This document shows, one piece after another, positions 1 through 9,956 of a stretch of DNA of 64,000 nt. Source of the stretch: an uncultured Persicobacter sp. (GTDB lineage: Bacteria; Bacteroidota; Bacteroidia; Cytophagales; Cyclobacteriaceae). Where the stretch lies: assembly GCA_947498325.1 (NCBI GenBank), contig CANMKE010000008.1, positions 62,001 through 126,000 on the forward strand, read 5' to 3'. The notes under the pieces were generated by a model, which was not told where the DNA came from, did no database searches, and worked only from the letters and a program-made list of their open reading frames with translations. The first letter of the stretch is position 1. Every line of letters starts with the position of its first letter. The position numbers and the translations under genes are program-made.

Positions 1-216
1 TACGATGGCGAGCAGTGGTCCACAATATCGTCGCCTAAAGTATCGGTTGTTGATACCATTGGCGCAGGAGATGCATTTACCGCCGCTATGGTGATGGGAT
101 ACCTGTCTGGGAAACCGCTTAAAGTACTCCATCAGGAGGCAGTTAACCTGTCGGCATATGTGTGTACCCAGCAAGGAGCGACACCCAAAATCAGTGCTTC
201 AGCGATTAATCAGTAG
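1..216 (+). CDS. PfkB-family sugar kinase, C-terminal part (fructokinase-like)
   Basis: The frame is open from the first base and stops at TAG 214-216, giving about 71 residues of a protein whose start lies outside the window. It contains the PfkB signature 2 region, VDTIGAGDAFTAAMV, in which the GAGD aspartate is the catalytic base that activates the sugar hydroxyl for ATP-dependent phosphorylation. PfkB kinases are cytosolic. The next genes are a sugar transporter and a GH31 glycosidase on the same strand, so it plausibly phosphorylates a released monosaccharide. Fructokinase is the best guess from the DTIGAGDAF wording, but substrate cannot be set from the C-terminus alone. Confidence 0.85.
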   Translation, partial: YDGEQWSTISSPKVSVVDTIGAGDAFTAAMVMGYLSGKPLKVLHQEAVNLSAYVCTQQGATPKISASAINQ

Positions 217-373
217 AACAATTTGCTAAGCAACGTGGGCATTGCTGCTGGATGCTCTGCCCACCCATATTGATGGGGCAAAAAAGTCGTTGCCTGCATT
301 CACTTCAACATTTTTTCGATTAATACTGAAAGGGGCTCCCCATTTTTTGACCACTGAACATCCACTAAATTTC

Positions 374-1714
374 ATGAAAAACACTTTTAATTATCGTCTT
401 TGGGGCACCGCATTGGGTGCTGGGCTTGGTGGTATTTTATTTGGATTTGATGTTTCTGTAATTGCAGGAACCAATAGCCTGATGCAAGAGGAATTTGCCC
501 TTACATCCGTTGCGTTGGCAACCACTGTTACCAGCGCATTTGTAGGGACACTGATAGGCATCCTGCTCTCAGGTTTTAGCAGTAAAAAATTTGGAAGAAG
601 AGACAGCCTAAAGGGGGCTGCACTTTTTTTCCTCCTTTCTGCCATAGGTTGCGGGATCGCCTGGGATTGGTACAGCCTGGTGCTATTCAGGATAGTTGGC
701 GGATTGGGTGTAGGCGCTGCCGCCGTCATGGGCCCTATGTATATTGCAGAAATCGCTCCGAAAGAACACCGTGGGCGCTTGGTCTGCTTCTATCAATTTA
801 GCATTGTATTCGGAATTTTGTTGGCCTACATTTCCAATGCAGTTTTTGGGCAGTTGGGCTGGCCCTCGGCACTGGAATGGCGCATGAAATTTGCCTGCGA
901 GGCCATACCCGCCTTGGCGTTTTTTGTGGCGCTGTATTTTATTCCGAGAAGCCCCCGCTGGTTAATTAGTCGGGGCTTAACTGCCGAAGCCCGAGACACC
1001 CTTCACTACCTTGGCGCTTCGGAAGTTCATTCACAATTAACGGACATCACCGCTTCAATTGATGAACAGTCAAAAAATCAGCAGGAATCGCTTTTTCAGC
1101 GAAAATATTTCAAGCCGCTAATTTTGGCATTTGCGGTTGGCCTGTTCAATAATCTCGCAGGCATCAACGGGATTTTATACTATATCAATACCATTTTTGA
1201 AAATGCTGGATTCTCAAAAACTTCAAGTGATTTACAGTCAGTAACTATCGGCTTGACCAATTTAATCTTTACGGTCTTGGCCATGTTTTTAATTGACCGG
1301 CTCGGTCGAAAAAAACTCCTGATGATTGGATCTGTAGGTCTGGCGCCCATATTATTTGCCATTGCAGGAATTTTTTACTTCGATGCCTACAAAAGCCAAT
1401 TACTGTTGCTGCTGATTTGCTATATCGCCTTTTTTGCCTTTTCTCAGGGGGCGGTGATCTGGGTGTATATCAGTGAAATTTTCCCCAACAGTATTCGTGA
1501 AAAAGGCCTGGCCCTCGGCAGTTTTTTTGCCTGGACCATGGGAACCGTCGTCGCCTGGATATTTCCTGTATTGACGGCGTTATCTCCTGCATTACCATTT
1601 GTTGTTTTTGGCATGAGCATGATCCTTCAGTTAATCATTGTTGCGCTGGTATTCCCAGAAACCAAAGGTGTTTCTTTAGAGGAAATTGCGCATAAACTCG
1701 GGCTCAGCCTATAA
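374..1714 (+). CDS. MFS sugar transporter (sugar porter family)
   Basis: A 446-residue protein with about twelve hydrophobic segments. It has sugar-porter hallmarks: GGILFGFDVSVI in helix 1, a loop 2-3 motif of the KKFGRRDS type, PRSPRWL before the central loop, the DRLGRKKLL repeat of that motif in the second half, and PETKGVSLEE at the C-terminus. It should import a mono- or disaccharide across the inner membrane by proton symport. The ATG at 374 is chosen because the open frame upstream (to TTG 242) encodes a non-hydrophobic leader that does not fit the family. It lies 27 bases before the GH31 gene and follows a PfkB kinase, suggesting one uptake and catabolism operon. Substrate is inferred only from these neighbours. 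Confidence 0.9.
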   Translation: MKNTFNYRLWGTALGAGLGGILFGFDVSVIAGTNSLMQEEFALTSVALATTVTSAFVGTLIGILLSGFSSKKFGRRDSLKGAALFFLLSAIGCGIAWDWYSLVLFRIVGGLGVGAAAVMGPMYIAEIAPKEHRGRLVCFYQFSIVFGILLAYISNAVFGQLGWPSALEWRMKFACEAIPALAFFVALYFIPRSPRWLISRGLTAEARDTLHYLGASEVHSQLTDITASIDEQSKNQQESLFQRKYFKPLILAFAVGLFNNLAGINGILYYINTIFENAGFSKTSSDLQSVTIGLTNLIFTVLAMFLIDRLGRKKLLMIGSVGLAPILFAIAGIFYFDAYKSQLLLLLICYIAFFAFSQGAVIWVYISEIFPNSIREKGLALGSFFAWTMGTVVAWIFPVLTALSPALPFVVFGMSMILQLIIVALVFPETKGVSLEEIAHKLGLSL

Positions 1715-1741
1715 CTTTTTTATTTTACAACCTCCTTTTTT

Positions 1742-3757
1742 ATGAAAAGAATTGAGCAGCAAAACCATGCGCTGATTTGGAAAAAATATGATATGACTCT
1801 GCGTGTCGAGGCCTGGGGACCTGATGCTGTTCGGGTACGGGCAAGCAGGAACAAAGACTTTCAAAACAGGCATGATTTTTTAATCCCACCACCGCCAGCA
1901 ACGGCAGAAATCCATTGTAATACGGAGCATATCAGTGACATGGGCCTGGCAACGGGCATTACAGATCTTGATCGCCTTGGGGACAATATGGACGGGAAAA
2001 TCATTAATGGAAACCTGACCGTTGAACTGGCCGAAAGTATATTGACCTTTAAAAATTCCTGCACGGGGGAAACCGTTTTGCAGGGAAAGGAGCTCATCAT
2101 TTGTGCTGGCGAAGGGCAGGCAATCACTGGGGCACTCCGACATACAGGGGCAGCGCATTTTGAAGCGCAGGTAGATTTTGAAGCGCACCATTCGGAAAAA
2201 ATTTTTGGTATGGGGCAACACCGTCATGGCTTTTTGGATCAGAAAGGATGTGTGCTTGATTTAATGCATCATAATTGCGAAATCAATATTCCTTTCATGC
2301 TCTCAAGTCGCGGATATGGCTTGATGTGGAACCACCCTGGGACAGGTCGTGCCGAATTCAGTAAAAATCGTACCCGTTGGACAGCGGACTGCACCACAGA
2401 AATTGATTATATCGTGATGATCGCCCCGACCCCAAAGGAAATCCTTGCCCATTATGCCAGCCTGACGGGTTATACTCCTGAAATCCCAAAATGGGCCACT
2501 GGCTTTTGGCAGTGTAAATTACGCTACAAAACCCAGGAGGAACTCCTGCAGGTGGCCAGAAAATATAAGGAACTGAATCTTCCCATTTCCGCAATTGTTA
2601 TTGATTATTTACACTGGACGCATATGGGCGACTGGAAATTGGATCCTGAATTCTGGCCGGATCCTAAGGCAATGGTGGAAGCCTTAACAGCCATGGGTAT
2701 TGAGCTGGTGGTTTCTGTATGGCCTACCGTCAGCCGAAAAAGTGAAAATTTTCCTCACATGATGAAAAATGGGATGCTTGCAGGCGTAAAGCATGGCGTG
2801 CCAGTGATGCTTTCTTTTACAGACAATGGTGGGCCATCGTGGGAAGGAATGTACCTGATGGATCCCACTAATCCCGAAGCACGAAAGTTTATATGGGACC
2901 GATTACGTCAAAATTATGTGCAGTACGGGATAAAATCTTTTTGGCTTGATGCCATTGAGCCGGAACTGGTCAGCCATTTTCCCGATTATTCAGGCGTAAA
3001 ATTTCATCTTGGTGATGCCGAAAAATGTGGCGGACTATACCCTTATTACGCCCAAAAAATGATCTTTGACGGCCTGAAATCACAAGGGGAAAGTTCGGTT
3101 ATCTCCCTGGGCCGAAGTGCATTTATGGGAAGTCAGAAATTCGGTTCCGCAGTATGGAATGGTGATATAAAGTCCAGCTTTGAAATGCTTGAAGTCAGTG
3201 TGAAATCTGGTCTTAATATGGCTGTAAGTGGCATTCCCTGGTGGACCACCGACCTCGGCGGATTTTACGGAGGCGAACCCAGGTCGGCATATTTCAGGGA
3301 GCTACTTGTACGGTGGTTTCAGTTTGGTGTTTTTTGTCCATTGTTCCGATTACATGGGTTCCGAAATGGCGATGCGGAAGAAAACAATGAAGTATGGAGT
3401 TATGGAGAAGAAGTTTTTGGCTACCTGAAAAAATACCTTCATTACAGGGAACAACTGAGGCCCTACATTCAGCAACTGATGGACCAGTGCCAAAACGAGG
3501 GCACACCACCAATGCGTCCGATGTTTTTGGAATTTCCTGACGACCCCAAATGCTGGTCCATGGAAGACCAATATATGTTTGGCCCAGACCTGCTTGTTTT
3601 TCCTGTTCTCAAGTATGAGCAACGGCAGCGCAAGGTTTATCTCCCTGAGGGACATCAGTGGAAAAATGAAAATACTGGTGAGTGTTCAAAAGGTGGTCAG
3701 GTGATTACAGTTGACTGCCCGTTAGATTTTATCCCCGTATTGCGGAAAATTAAATAA
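1742..3757 (+). CDS. GH31 family alpha-glycosidase, cytoplasmic
   Basis: A 671-residue glycoside hydrolase of family 31. After an N-terminal beta-domain the TIM barrel begins near residue 250. The catalytic nucleophile is expected at D403 in SFWLDAIEPE and the acid/base at D475 in VWNGDIKSS; both are present. IVIDYLHW near 286 and PWWTTDLGGF near 505 are further GH31 landmarks. No signal peptide is visible, so it should act in the cytosol on a sugar brought in by the adjacent MFS transporter. GH31 includes alpha-glucosidases, alpha-xylosidases, sulfoquinovosidases and others. The WLDAIEPE form differs from the WLDMNEP of classical alpha-glucosidases, so specificity is left open. Confidence 0.9.
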   Translation: MKRIEQQNHALIWKKYDMTLRVEAWGPDAVRVRASRNKDFQNRHDFLIPPPPATAEIHCNTEHISDMGLATGITDLDRLGDNMDGKIINGNLTVELAESILTFKNSCTGETVLQGKELIICAGEGQAITGALRHTGAAHFEAQVDFEAHHSEKIFGMGQHRHGFLDQKGCVLDLMHHNCEINIPFMLSSRGYGLMWNHPGTGRAEFSKNRTRWTADCTTEIDYIVMIAPTPKEILAHYASLTGYTPEIPKWATGFWQCKLRYKTQEELLQVARKYKELNLPISAIVIDYLHWTHMGDWKLDPEFWPDPKAMVEALTAMGIELVVSVWPTVSRKSENFPHMMKNGMLAGVKHGVPVMLSFTDNGGPSWEGMYLMDPTNPEARKFIWDRLRQNYVQYGIKSFWLDAIEPELVSHFPDYSGVKFHLGDAEKCGGLYPYYAQKMIFDGLKSQGESSVISLGRSAFMGSQKFGSAVWNGDIKSSFEMLEVSVKSGLNMAVSGIPWWTTDLGGFYGGEPRSAYFRELLVRWFQFGVFCPLFRLHGFRNGDAEENNEVWSYGEEVFGYLKKYLHYREQLRPYIQQLMDQCQNEGTPPMRPMFLEFPDDPKCWSMEDQYMFGPDLLVFPVLKYEQRQRKVYLPEGHQWKNENTGECSKGGQVITVDCPLDFIPVLRKIK

Positions 3758-3866
3758 GTTATACAACTGTGTGGACTTATTTTAGCTCATTTCACAAAAA
3801 AGCGTATAATATCAATTATGTTAAATATAGGATTGTTTCATTGTTCTCTTTACAAATAAGCTATTT

Positions 3867-3904
3867 AAAAAAATGGCAAGCCTATTCTACTTATAGACTT
3901 GCCA
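3867..3904 (-). terminator. Intrinsic terminator after the GH86 gene
   Basis: Inverted repeat TGGCAAG (3874-3880) / CTTGCCA (3898-3904) with a run of seven A on the + strand (3867-3873), which is a T-run for - strand transcripts. It lies about 30 bases past the GH86 stop codon. Confidence 0.6.
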
Positions 3905-3934
3905 AATATAAAAAGTTATTTAATAGATATTCGG

Positions 3935-6900
3935 TTACTCCTTCACCAAGCGAATCACTTTAAAAGTTTTTCCATCTAACTGAATTTTCAAAAGATAAAC
4001 GCCTGCGGGCAATCTTCCAACAGACCAGTTTTTAATTTGTTCTTGGTTGGTAGTGACCGTTTTAATGATTTTGCCCAATACACTCACCAATGAAATTGAT
4101 TTTTGTCCATAAGGCAACTTGACTATATTCAAGGACTCTTTCATTGGGTTCGGATAAACAAGAATTTCCTCATCTTTAGCTGAGAATTGACGCAAAGCGG
4201 CATTTGCTGGTGTCAAAGTCCAATAATCCATATTCCACTCCCAGCCATTGGTACCATCGCCTAACAGACGAATGGTGTGGGTTCCTGCACTCAAACTAAC
4301 CGGTCCATTGGCGGCCAAATCACTGAATCCATCCCAATTGCCGTTATTTGGAACCGTGGTTTTATGCGCTTGTTGCCCATCCACCAGACAACTGATCGCA
4401 GCCCCTGTTACGCCTGTACCGACATGGTAAGTGATGTCATACTCGCCCGTTGTTGGTACGGATATGCTATATTCTCCCCAATCACCGGTCTGTACAAAGT
4501 TAACGGCCTGAACACCTGAGGCTGATGAATAAATCTCAAACCCACCATGAGTACCACCTGTTGCAGTGAAATCCTCTGCTTCAATACGCAGAGATGCCGC
4601 AGGTACTGATACTGTTACTTCACAATTCGCTGTAAAATCACCATCATTGGTGATCACGGTGATCGTTGCTGTTCCTTCCGCCTGTGCCTGTACCAAGCCG
4701 TTGGCATCGACTGTTGCAACTAAGGTAGAAGAACTTGACCAACGCACGGATTGATCTGTTGCATTGGCAGGCAATACCGAGGCTATCAATGTTTCTTCAG
4801 CCCCAACAAATAAATCCAATGTCGATGCAGATAAGTTTACGCCCGTTACTGCGATTGGCTCATTGAAAATTGGTGCTTCATAATTGAAAGTCACCTTATC
4901 CAAATTCCATTGCCAATCCCCGCTTCCTGTTGCCAAAATTCGAACTTGATGGTTGCCCTGCGTCAATTCAATCCATCCTTCAGCCTGAACTGGTGATGAA
5001 TAATCATCCCATTGTCCATTGTTAGGCACGGCGGTTGATTTCCAGACAACACCGTCCAATTCGAAGGTGATTTCCGCATTATTTTCTGGTGTAGAAATAC
5101 TGTAATGCACTGAATACTGTCCACCTTCAGGGACATTCAAAGTATAGCTTGCCCAGTCACCACTATTGACATAATTAATACCAATTGCTGTTGCATTTAC
5201 CCCAAAAGGAACCAGCCCATCATCAAAAGTACCCCCCGTGCTTTCGAAGGTTTCTGCTTCCAAAACAAATCCCGTAGATTCAGCCACCGTCACCAAAGTG
5301 TTTGCTGTAAAACCTCCATCTTCAGTGGTCACCGTGATATTGGCTGTTCCATTGGCCAAAGCCGTAATCAATCCTTCCCCATTCACACTGACAATGGTAG
5401 GCTGATCACTCAAGAAACTGACCGTTTTATTCGTAGCATTTTCAGGTAAAACCGTGGCTGTCAGGTTCGCTTGCTGTCCAACGGACAAGCTCACTGTTGC
5501 AGGTGTCAAATTCACCTCAGTGACTGCAATATCCTGATTCGTAGTCGTGATTTCTACTGTAGCTTCCAAACCATTGGCACTGGCCTTTATCGTTGCAACG
5601 CCTGCGGTCAAAGCCTCGACCACACCTTGTGCATTGACGGCTGCCACGGCTGGATTGCTACTTGACCACTCAAGGGTCGTTGGACAAACATTGGCAGGAC
5701 TTAACTGCGCATTCAAGGTCAATTGACTACCCACCGCCATGGTCTTTTGTGCTTCATCAAAGGCGATATCCGTCAATGGATCACAACTGATTTCTCCTTG
5801 ATAAGTCAGTGTAAAATAATCCAAATTCCACTGCCAGTCGCTGCTACCTGCCCCATTCAGTCTAAGGGTATAAGCGCCCTCATTCAATTGGATGGTTTGT
5901 GCATAGGCAACATTCGTGAACTCCTCCCAAGAGGTGGTTGGCACTTTGACCGTCAGTAAAGCGGTCTCATTCGCCAGTAGTTCAATTTGTCCATCTTCTA
6001 CTCCCGTAGCCGCCCGAAAGTTCACCAAATAGGGCCCCGAAGCAGGCACATACACCTCATAACTCACAAAGTCACCACGCTGAACATTGTTGATCCCCTG
6101 CCCTCCTGAAGGAATATCATAAATAGCGATTTCACCAACCGCACCGCCCATCTGATCAAATTCCTCGGCTTCAATTTTGAGAATATTTCCAACTGTTACC
6201 TGCATCGAAGTATTCACTGAAGGCTGATTCGTACTACTGACTGTCACCGTAAAAGTTCCTTGTTGTGCATTAGCCGTAATCAATCCTTGAGGGCTCACTG
6301 CCAAGGCTTGTGGATCAGAAGATTGCCACTGTACGGCTTTGTCCGTGGTCCATTCAGGAATAAATGCCGTCTCTGCTTGATAGCTTCCGTTTGGCAAAAT
6401 AGTCACCTGTTTAGGCAAGACCAAAGCCGTTGGCTCCACCATCACTTCATTCACCACACTGACTACTGCCTCTGCAAAAACACCATTGGCAGAAGTTGCC
6501 CTGATCGTTGCCTCTCCTATCGCTTTACCTGTTACTATTCCTTGCGCATCAACCGTAGCCACTGCCACATTGGAACTGCTCCAACTCACTGCCTGATCGA
6601 AGGCATCTTCAGGCAATACCTGTACTTCCAAAGGCAATTGATCATTCGGTAAAACCTGACGTAATCCATCCACAAAAACCAATTGGCTGACCTCAACTGC
6701 GGGCAGTATTGTGAGCGCTTGTTCACAAGTAGAAAGCACAGTTCCACTCTTTAGTAAAGTGGCTTTTAAAGTGTATTCCCCTGTTGAAGGCAATGAAGTT
6801 AGGCTCAGCGGTACAGATACAGATTGCTTACCCGCAGCAGTTAAACTGACTTGCTGACTGCCCAGCACTTGAGTCCCTTGTGTTAATTCCAATTTGACCG

Positions 6901-9628
6901 AACGATTGACATCTGCATTGGCATTCAATTCAAAAATAAATTCAGTATGTGCATTGACCGCAGCAGGTAATCCACCACAAAAAATTTGCTCTTCTCCTGC
7001 GATTCCTACCGTGACCGTGATCTGATCGGTGAATTGTTGCTGACTTACCGCATCAATGACTGTCGCCGTGATCACTGCCGACTGACCAATTTCCAAACCA
7101 TTGACTTTACCTGTGGCCGCATCTACACTGACTGTTGAATCACTGCTCGACCAAACCACTGTTTGAGTGGTGGCATTTTCAGGTGAAATCGTTGCGGTAA
7201 GTGGCGTGGTCACATAATAACCCACCGTCAGGTTTTCTCCTTGATCAATGCTGATGCTCGAAACGGCCGTCTCGGTATAAGGCGCCAAATCCAAATCTAC
7301 CGTTGCAGTAAATTGACCATCTTCTGAAGTAGCCGTAATACTCACCTGTCCTGCATCCGCCAAAGCAGTTACCTGTCCGAATTCATTCACGGTCGCCAGC
7401 GCATTATCTGATGATGTCCAAGTCAAATTTTTATTACTTGCATTGCTTGGGCTGAAGGTCACTGCTACACTTTTGGTTTCGCCATTCATCAAACTCAAGC
7501 TTGGTGCGGTGCTAATGCCTGCCAATGCCACTGCTTGTTGATCTCCACGACCTGGTGTGTTGGAGAAATCCCAAATCTGAATCATCACCGTCGCATATTC
7601 TACTGTGTTAGTGGTCTTACAGGTGATCACATTCGATGCCGCTAAATATTCCATTGGGACCGGTACTTCCAATACCCCCAACCATTTATTCTGACCTGTT
7701 TTATCCAGATCACCTCTCACATTGCCATCATATTCTACCGTGTGTCCATTGACGGTAATTTCAGGTACCCCCACATGATCCGTAAAGAAATCACCAGAGA
7801 TTCTTAATCGTGCTTCTGCATATCCCGCCGGAATACTAACATTATTCACCTGTGCTGTCAGACTGCCATTGCTTACGGTAGTATGGATTTTATCACCACC
7901 TGCTGGCGTGCTTCCACTGCCCAACTTCTCTCCCATGAATTTATATTCCTTACAGCTTTCATTCAAGGCGATTGATTGAGAAAACTGATAATCCAAGATC
8001 ACTGTTCCGTCACCTTTCAAGTGAAACTTGCCTGGTGCAGTGGATAGGTTATAATCTTCCAAAACAGGCTCTCCGTTAGCGCCCAACTGCTCATCCAAAT
8101 ACAAATACTTCACATGGACATTAGTAGGTGTATTTTCTTGACTGTCGAAATAATTCAACGCAATGTCCTGTGCTGTTGCTGACAAGTTATTCAAAATCAA
8201 ATAAGCGTGCGACCCGTCCACATAACAGTCCACCTGCACATCCAAATTGGAAGATTTAGTCTCCACACGGGTACCTTCCACATCACTCCATAATTCAAAG
8301 AACTTGATGTATTCCGTCCACTCATATTCCCCTTGTTCGTTGGCATCAAGCATTTTGTATGGGTAACGGCTTTTGATCGAGCCATCATCATTCAAATGAT
8401 CTCCCCAATGGGCTTTTACAGGCGTAAATGGCATGGTCAATCGAATGTGTGAAGGACGCTCCAAAAACTGCATGAACATCGAGTTGAAAGGCTTCAGGTT
8501 TTCCCAGTCACGGCGTTTTGGATCCGCATTGGGCATATTGTTGATATAATGTCCAGAAACGGCACCATATTCTGATAGAATGATGTCCTTTCGCTTGCCG
8601 AATTTATACAGGTCATACCATTCCAAAATGTCCAGCAAAGCTTCCGTCTGACCTCCCGAGCGGATAAAACTCGAAGGTGTTTCCCAGTTTGGCCAGTCAT
8701 AAATATGAACGCCATAGAAATCCATATTCTCACCGCAGTGGTCAATAAAGCCCTGCCACATCACATCCCACTGGTACCAGTCATCGGACATATAAGGTTC
8801 AAAAGCAGTCGCTACGGCTTCCTCTTTAACGCCCCAAGCCAAAGCCTGTGAAACAGGGTAACGAGATACCCAGTCACGCATATGGAAATCATGCATTCCC
8901 CAGGTCATTCCTCCTACTTGCGGTGCCTTTGAGCCCAAACGCTCTTTCACACCTTTAGCTACCAGATTGTGATATTTCCAAATTTGTTCAATGCTCGTAA
9001 AGGTCAGGTGACCTGTCATCATCAGCATATCGATTTCATTCACTACCTCCCAATAAGTAGGCATTGGCTCCCCTGATCCTCCTGGGTGCTCCTGAAAATA
9101 ATGATCAAGGTATTGCACCACCCAATCAACAGACGTTTCGACATCCTGTGGTTGCCAGCCTGTCCAGGTCATCCCGTCAGTATGCCAACTCAAGGTAGGA
9201 TAGGTCGGATGAGGGTTGGTCCCCATGATCATTGGTCCCTTGTACTCATACTGATGCGCCAAGTTTTGCTCATCATAAAGCTTTTTCAAGCGCAAAGCCT
9301 CCGTTTTCATCCATTCCATATCAGGATAATGTGGCCGGTTGGGGTCCGCAGGTGTATTATTGAATTTCCAGGTGGCAGAACCGTTGTCCCGACCAAAATA
9401 AACATTCAGATCATCAATCAAATAAGAACGTTTATCTTCTTCTCCAATCCAATCTGCATCCGTCGGGGTTGAGTGCACAATCATATGCCTTTCACGGCCA
9501 AAGTCACTCACATTATCGACAGAATGAATAACATTCAAATTCAGGTCCACCTGAACCTCTTGTGCTAATGTAGGTTCGATATTGATCCATAAAAAAATCA
9601 ATAAACCAAAGTAAAAAAGTTTTTTCAT
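3935..9628 (-). CDS. GH86 beta-agarase/porphyranase with Big_2 and CBM6 modules and T9SS tail
   Basis: A secreted endo-acting enzyme of 1897 residues, predicted to cut beta-1,4 bonds in agar-type galactans. The start is placed at 9628 because MKKLFYFGLLIFLWIN is a clear signal peptide; the extra codons upstream are not. The GH86 catalytic part occupies about residues 25-690, with acid/base E198 in WEVVNEID and nucleophile E353 in LSEYGAVSG. It is followed by about seven Big_2-like domains interleaved with three CBM6 domains (roughly 1148-1276, 1453-1583, 1678-1811); each CBM6 carries the IEAE(D/E)F or LEAETF start and an aromatic (D/E)WQWN- or EWN-type sugar site. The last about 85 residues form a Por secretion tail (VYPNPMKESL, LPAGVYLLKI), so it should leave by type IX secretion. 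It is far longer than a bare GH86. GH86 alone does not separate agarase from porphyranase; absence of sulfatases nearby favours agarase. Confidence 0.93.
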   Translation of the reverse strand: MKKLFYFGLLIFLWINIEPTLAQEVQVDLNLNVIHSVDNVSDFGRERHMIVHSTPTDADWIGEEDKRSYLIDDLNVYFGRDNGSATWKFNNTPADPNRPHYPDMEWMKTEALRLKKLYDEQNLAHQYEYKGPMIMGTNPHPTYPTLSWHTDGMTWTGWQPQDVETSVDWVVQYLDHYFQEHPGGSGEPMPTYWEVVNEIDMLMMTGHLTFTSIEQIWKYHNLVAKGVKERLGSKAPQVGGMTWGMHDFHMRDWVSRYPVSQALAWGVKEEAVATAFEPYMSDDWYQWDVMWQGFIDHCGENMDFYGVHIYDWPNWETPSSFIRSGGQTEALLDILEWYDLYKFGKRKDIILSEYGAVSGHYINNMPNADPKRRDWENLKPFNSMFMQFLERPSHIRLTMPFTPVKAHWGDHLNDDGSIKSRYPYKMLDANEQGEYEWTEYIKFFELWSDVEGTRVETKSSNLDVQVDCYVDGSHAYLILNNLSATAQDIALNYFDSQENTPTNVHVKYLYLDEQLGANGEPVLEDYNLSTAPGKFHLKGDGTVILDYQFSQSIALNESCKEYKFMGEKLGSGSTPAGGDKIHTTVSNGSLTAQVNNVSIPAGYAEARLRISGDFFTDHVGVPEITVNGHTVEYDGNVRGDLDKTGQNKWLGVLEVPVPMEYLAASNVITCKTTNTVEYATVMIQIWDFSNTPGRGDQQAVALAGISTAPSLSLMNGETKSVAVTFSPSNASNKNLTWTSSDNALATVNEFGQVTALADAGQVSITATSEDGQFTATVDLDLAPYTETAVSSISIDQGENLTVGYYVTTPLTATISPENATTQTVVWSSSDSTVSVDAATGKVNGLEIGQSAVITATVIDAVSQQQFTDQITVTVGIAGEEQIFCGGLPAAVNAHTEFIFELNANADVNRSVKLELTQGTQVLGSQQVSLTAAGKQSVSVPLSLTSLPSTGEYTLKATLLKSGTVLSTCEQALTILPAVEVSQLVFVDGLRQVLPNDQLPLEVQVLPEDAFDQAVSWSSSNVAVATVDAQGIVTGKAIGEATIRATSANGVFAEAVVSVVNEVMVEPTALVLPKQVTILPNGSYQAETAFIPEWTTDKAVQWQSSDPQALAVSPQGLITANAQQGTFTVTVSSTNQPSVNTSMQVTVGNILKIEAEEFDQMGGAVGEIAIYDIPSGGQGINNVQRGDFVSYEVYVPASGPYLVNFRAATGVEDGQIELLANETALLTVKVPTTSWEEFTNVAYAQTIQLNEGAYTLRLNGAGSSDWQWNLDYFTLTYQGEISCDPLTDIAFDEAQKTMAVGSQLTLNAQLSPANVCPTTLEWSSSNPAVAAVNAQGVVEALTAGVATIKASANGLEATVEITTTNQDIAVTEVNLTPATVSLSVGQQANLTATVLPENATNKTVSFLSDQPTIVSVNGEGLITALANGTANITVTTEDGGFTANTLVTVAESTGFVLEAETFESTGGTFDDGLVPFGVNATAIGINYVNSGDWASYTLNVPEGGQYSVHYSISTPENNAEITFELDGVVWKSTAVPNNGQWDDYSSPVQAEGWIELTQGNHQVRILATGSGDWQWNLDKVTFNYEAPIFNEPIAVTGVNLSASTLDLFVGAEETLIASVLPANATDQSVRWSSSSTLVATVDANGLVQAQAEGTATITVITNDGDFTANCEVTVSVPAASLRIEAEDFTATGGTHGGFEIYSSASGVQAVNFVQTGDWGEYSISVPTTGEYDITYHVGTGVTGAAISCLVDGQQAHKTTVPNNGNWDGFSDLAANGPVSLSAGTHTIRLLGDGTNGWEWNMDYWTLTPANAALRQFSAKDEEILVYPNPMKESLNIVKLPYGQKSISLVSVLGKIIKTVTTNQEQIKNWSVGRLPAGVYLLKIQLDGKTFKVIRLVKE

Positions 9629-9916
9629 AAAAAATTGGTTTTCACCAGCCTCAAAAAAATCCAAAGACTGGCTTGGGTTATAAATTGATAGAAGTCAAAT
9701 TATTACCTAACAATGGGAAACAATAGATAACTTGACTATACAATAACCCGACAATGATTCATAAAAAATGGACGAAGTGAATTCAAAAAAAGTGATGTAT
9801 TGAATGGATACAGAACATGCTAAGGCAATATCACTCAATTTATTTCAAGGTAATTTTGCCTATACAATATTTTAATAACCATAAGGTGCTGAATAAGATA
9901 TATTGCATTCAATTTT

Positions 9917-9952
9917 GAAAAAAAGACCTCCAAAACAAAATTTCGGAGGTCT
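9917..9952 (-). terminator. Intrinsic terminator after the ABM-domain gene
   Basis: Stem AGACCTCC (9924-9931) / GGAGGTCT (9945-9952) with an A-run at 9918-9924, read as T-run on the - strand. It lies 5 bases past the ABM-domain stop codon and separates that gene from GH86. The rest of the 9629-9956 gap is AT-rich; no consensus promoter for GH86 was found in it. Confidence 0.75.
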
Positions 9953-9956
9953 ATAC

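Noticed and set aside
242-373. Upstream extension of the MFS gene from TTG 242
   Set aside because: The added 44 residues are not hydrophobic or family-like, while ATG 374 starts exactly at the conserved N-terminus.
6260-6652. A 130-codon + strand open frame within the GH86 gene
   Set aside because: It lies fully inside the conserved Big_2 coding region on the other strand and has an odd Cys/His/Arg-rich composition, as expected of a shadow frame.
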